Positions 5,154 to 5,831 of a stretch of 5,831 nucleotides of DNA are shown here, in pieces. The position numbers were made by a program, and so were the translations under genes. The stretch is from Planctomycetota bacterium. GTDB taxonomy: Bacteria > Planctomycetota > MHYJ01 > JACPRB01. Under the pieces are notes generated by a model, which worked only from the letters and a program-made list of their open reading frames with translations, did no database searches and was not told where the DNA came from. The stretch spans positions 1-5,831 of the forward strand of contig JACQFK010000171.1 of the NCBI GenBank assembly GCA_016200125.1, read 5' to 3'. Numbering within the stretch: position 1 is the first letter of the stretch; each line of letters starts with the position of its first letter.

Positions 5154-5781
5154 GGATCATGCGGCGGCCGACGACCTCCCCGAAGATCCCCGCCACCGAA
5201 CGGCGGAGCTCGTCGAGGTCGACGTCGCGGCCGATTTCACGCGCGATGGATGTTACTCCCTTGCCCCGGAGCCCGCAAGGAATGATCAGGTCGAAGCCGT
5301 CGAGGTCGTTGTTCGCGTTCAGCGCGAAGCCGTGCGACGTCACCCACCTCTCGACGCGCACGCCGATCGCGCCGATCTTCCGGTCGCCCACCCAGGCGCC
5401 CGTCATGCCCTCCTGCCGGCCGGCCTCGATCCCGTAAGGGGCGACGGCGCGGATCATCACCTCCTCGAGCTTGCCGAGGTATTTCTTCAGGTCCTGGTTC
5501 AGCGCCGTGAGGTCGAGGATCGGATAGCCGACGATCTGGCCGGGGCCGTGATAGGTGACATCGCCGCCCCGCGGCGTTTCGACCACCTCGACCCCGGGCC
5601 GCGATCCGATCACATGCTCCCGCTTGGACATCTTCCCCATCGTGATGACCGGCGGGTGCTCGATCAGGATGAGCGTGTCCGGGATCTCCTTGGCGACGCG
5701 GCGCCGGACGGTCTCCTTCTGAAGCGCCAGGGCCTCGCCGTAGGGCAGCCGTCCAGCGAACCGCCAGGCGCAAACCGCCAC
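5143..5781 (-). CDS. lipB: Octanoyl-ACP:protein N-octanoyltransferase LipB
   Basis: LipB moves octanoyl groups from acyl carrier protein to the lipoyl-domain lysine of E2 and similar proteins, the step before LipA. The 212-residue product carries the family signature RGGDVTYHGPGQ (71-82), the catalytic lysine K135 in RKIGAIGVRVERW, the segment TSHGFALN (148-155), and the catalytic cysteine C169 in PCGLRGKGVTSI. Length is normal. The start is a GTG at 5781: the frame closes upstream at 5802-5800, no other start lies between, and GGAG (5794-5791) is placed 9 nt before it. Its stop overlaps the pdhA start by 11 nt, so it looks like the lead gene, within this window, of the lipoylation/E1-E2 operon. 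Confidence 0.95.
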   Translation of the reverse strand: MAVCAWRFAGRLPYGEALALQKETVRRRVAKEIPDTLILIEHPPVITMGKMSKREHVIGSRPGVEVVETPRGGDVTYHGPGQIVGYPILDLTALNQDLKKYLGKLEEVMIRAVAPYGIEAGRQEGMTGAWVGDRKIGAIGVRVERWVTSHGFALNANNDLDGFDLIIPCGLRGKGVTSIAREIGRDVDLDELRRSVAGIFGEVVGRRMIHEA

Positions 5782-5785
5782 GGCG

Positions 5786-5831
5786 TCAGGCTCCGCGGTT
5801 CAGATGGAGTTCCCAGTGGCGGTTGAGCTCG
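5786..5831 (-). CDS. Possible C-terminal end of an upstream gene (runs off right edge)
   Basis: An open frame enters from the right edge, encodes ELNRHWELHLNRGA and stops with TGA at 5788-5786, 4 nt before the lipB GTG. The lipB Shine-Dalgarno lies within its last codons, which is typical of tightly packed operons. Fifteen codons, stop included, are too few to identify a family or prove that it is coding. Confidence 0.3.
   Translation of the reverse strand, partial: ELNRHWELHLNRGA
5791..5794 (-). promoter_or_regulatory. Shine-Dalgarno of lipB
   Basis: GGAG on the minus strand lies 9 nt before the GTG at 5781 and supports this non-ATG start. Confidence 0.5.

Noticed and set aside
5152..5826. 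Plus-strand ORF of 224 codons opposite lipB
   Set aside because: Shadow of lipB, which has all catalytic residues on the other strand.
1..5831. CRISPR array, tRNA or rRNA genes
   Set aside because: No regularly spaced repeats and no tRNA- or rRNA-like segments were recognised on either strand.

Overview
The window is a high-GC bacterial stretch in which every supported gene lies on the minus strand. From right to left the order is: the last codons of an unidentified upstream ORF, lipB (octanoyltransferase), pdhA (E1 alpha, broken), a four-helix-bundle (S23/IVP-type) gene, pdhB (E1 beta), pdhC (E2), lipA (lipoyl synthase), and the start of a pyruvoyl-dependent arginine decarboxylase that runs off the left edge. 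The many long plus-strand ORFs are high-GC shadows of these genes. There is no gene-free stretch longer than 300 bases.

The core is a self-contained lipoate-dependent 2-oxoacid dehydrogenase operon. E1 alpha and E1 beta decarboxylate a 2-oxoacid, E2 carries the acyl group on one lipoyl domain, and LipB plus LipA make that lipoyl group on E2 from octanoyl-ACP. No E3 (dihydrolipoamide dehydrogenase) is in view. The substrate (pyruvate or a branched-chain 2-oxoacid) cannot be fixed from sequence reading alone; pdh symbols are used for convenience. Genes are tightly packed: lipB/pdhA overlap by 11 nt, and pdhC/lipA by about 22 nt.

Two anomalies stand out. First, pdhA carries a 25-bp tandem duplication (4642-4691, one mismatch) that shifts the frame inside the thiamine diphosphate motif and brings an immediate stop. 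Deleting one copy restores a perfect E1 alpha sequence, so this is either a fresh mutation or an assembly join error. Second, a 497-bp lower-GC unit (3631-4127) sits exactly between the pdhA stop codon and the pdhB start. It holds the four-helix-bundle gene and is bounded by imperfect inverted repeats (25/31 identical, 28/31 paired in the transcript when G-U pairs are counted). This matches the architecture of 23S rRNA intervening sequences, but here it lies inside a protein-coding operon.

On the left, a TTGACA/17 nt/TAGAAA promoter overlaps the lipA stop codon and would start the arginine decarboxylase mRNA only a few nucleotides before its ATG, in keeping with the lack of a Shine-Dalgarno there.

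The organism is probably an uncultivated or environmental high-GC bacterium. The E2 and E1 sequences remind me of Acidobacteriota and related soil or sediment phyla, but this is a weak impression and not a placement.
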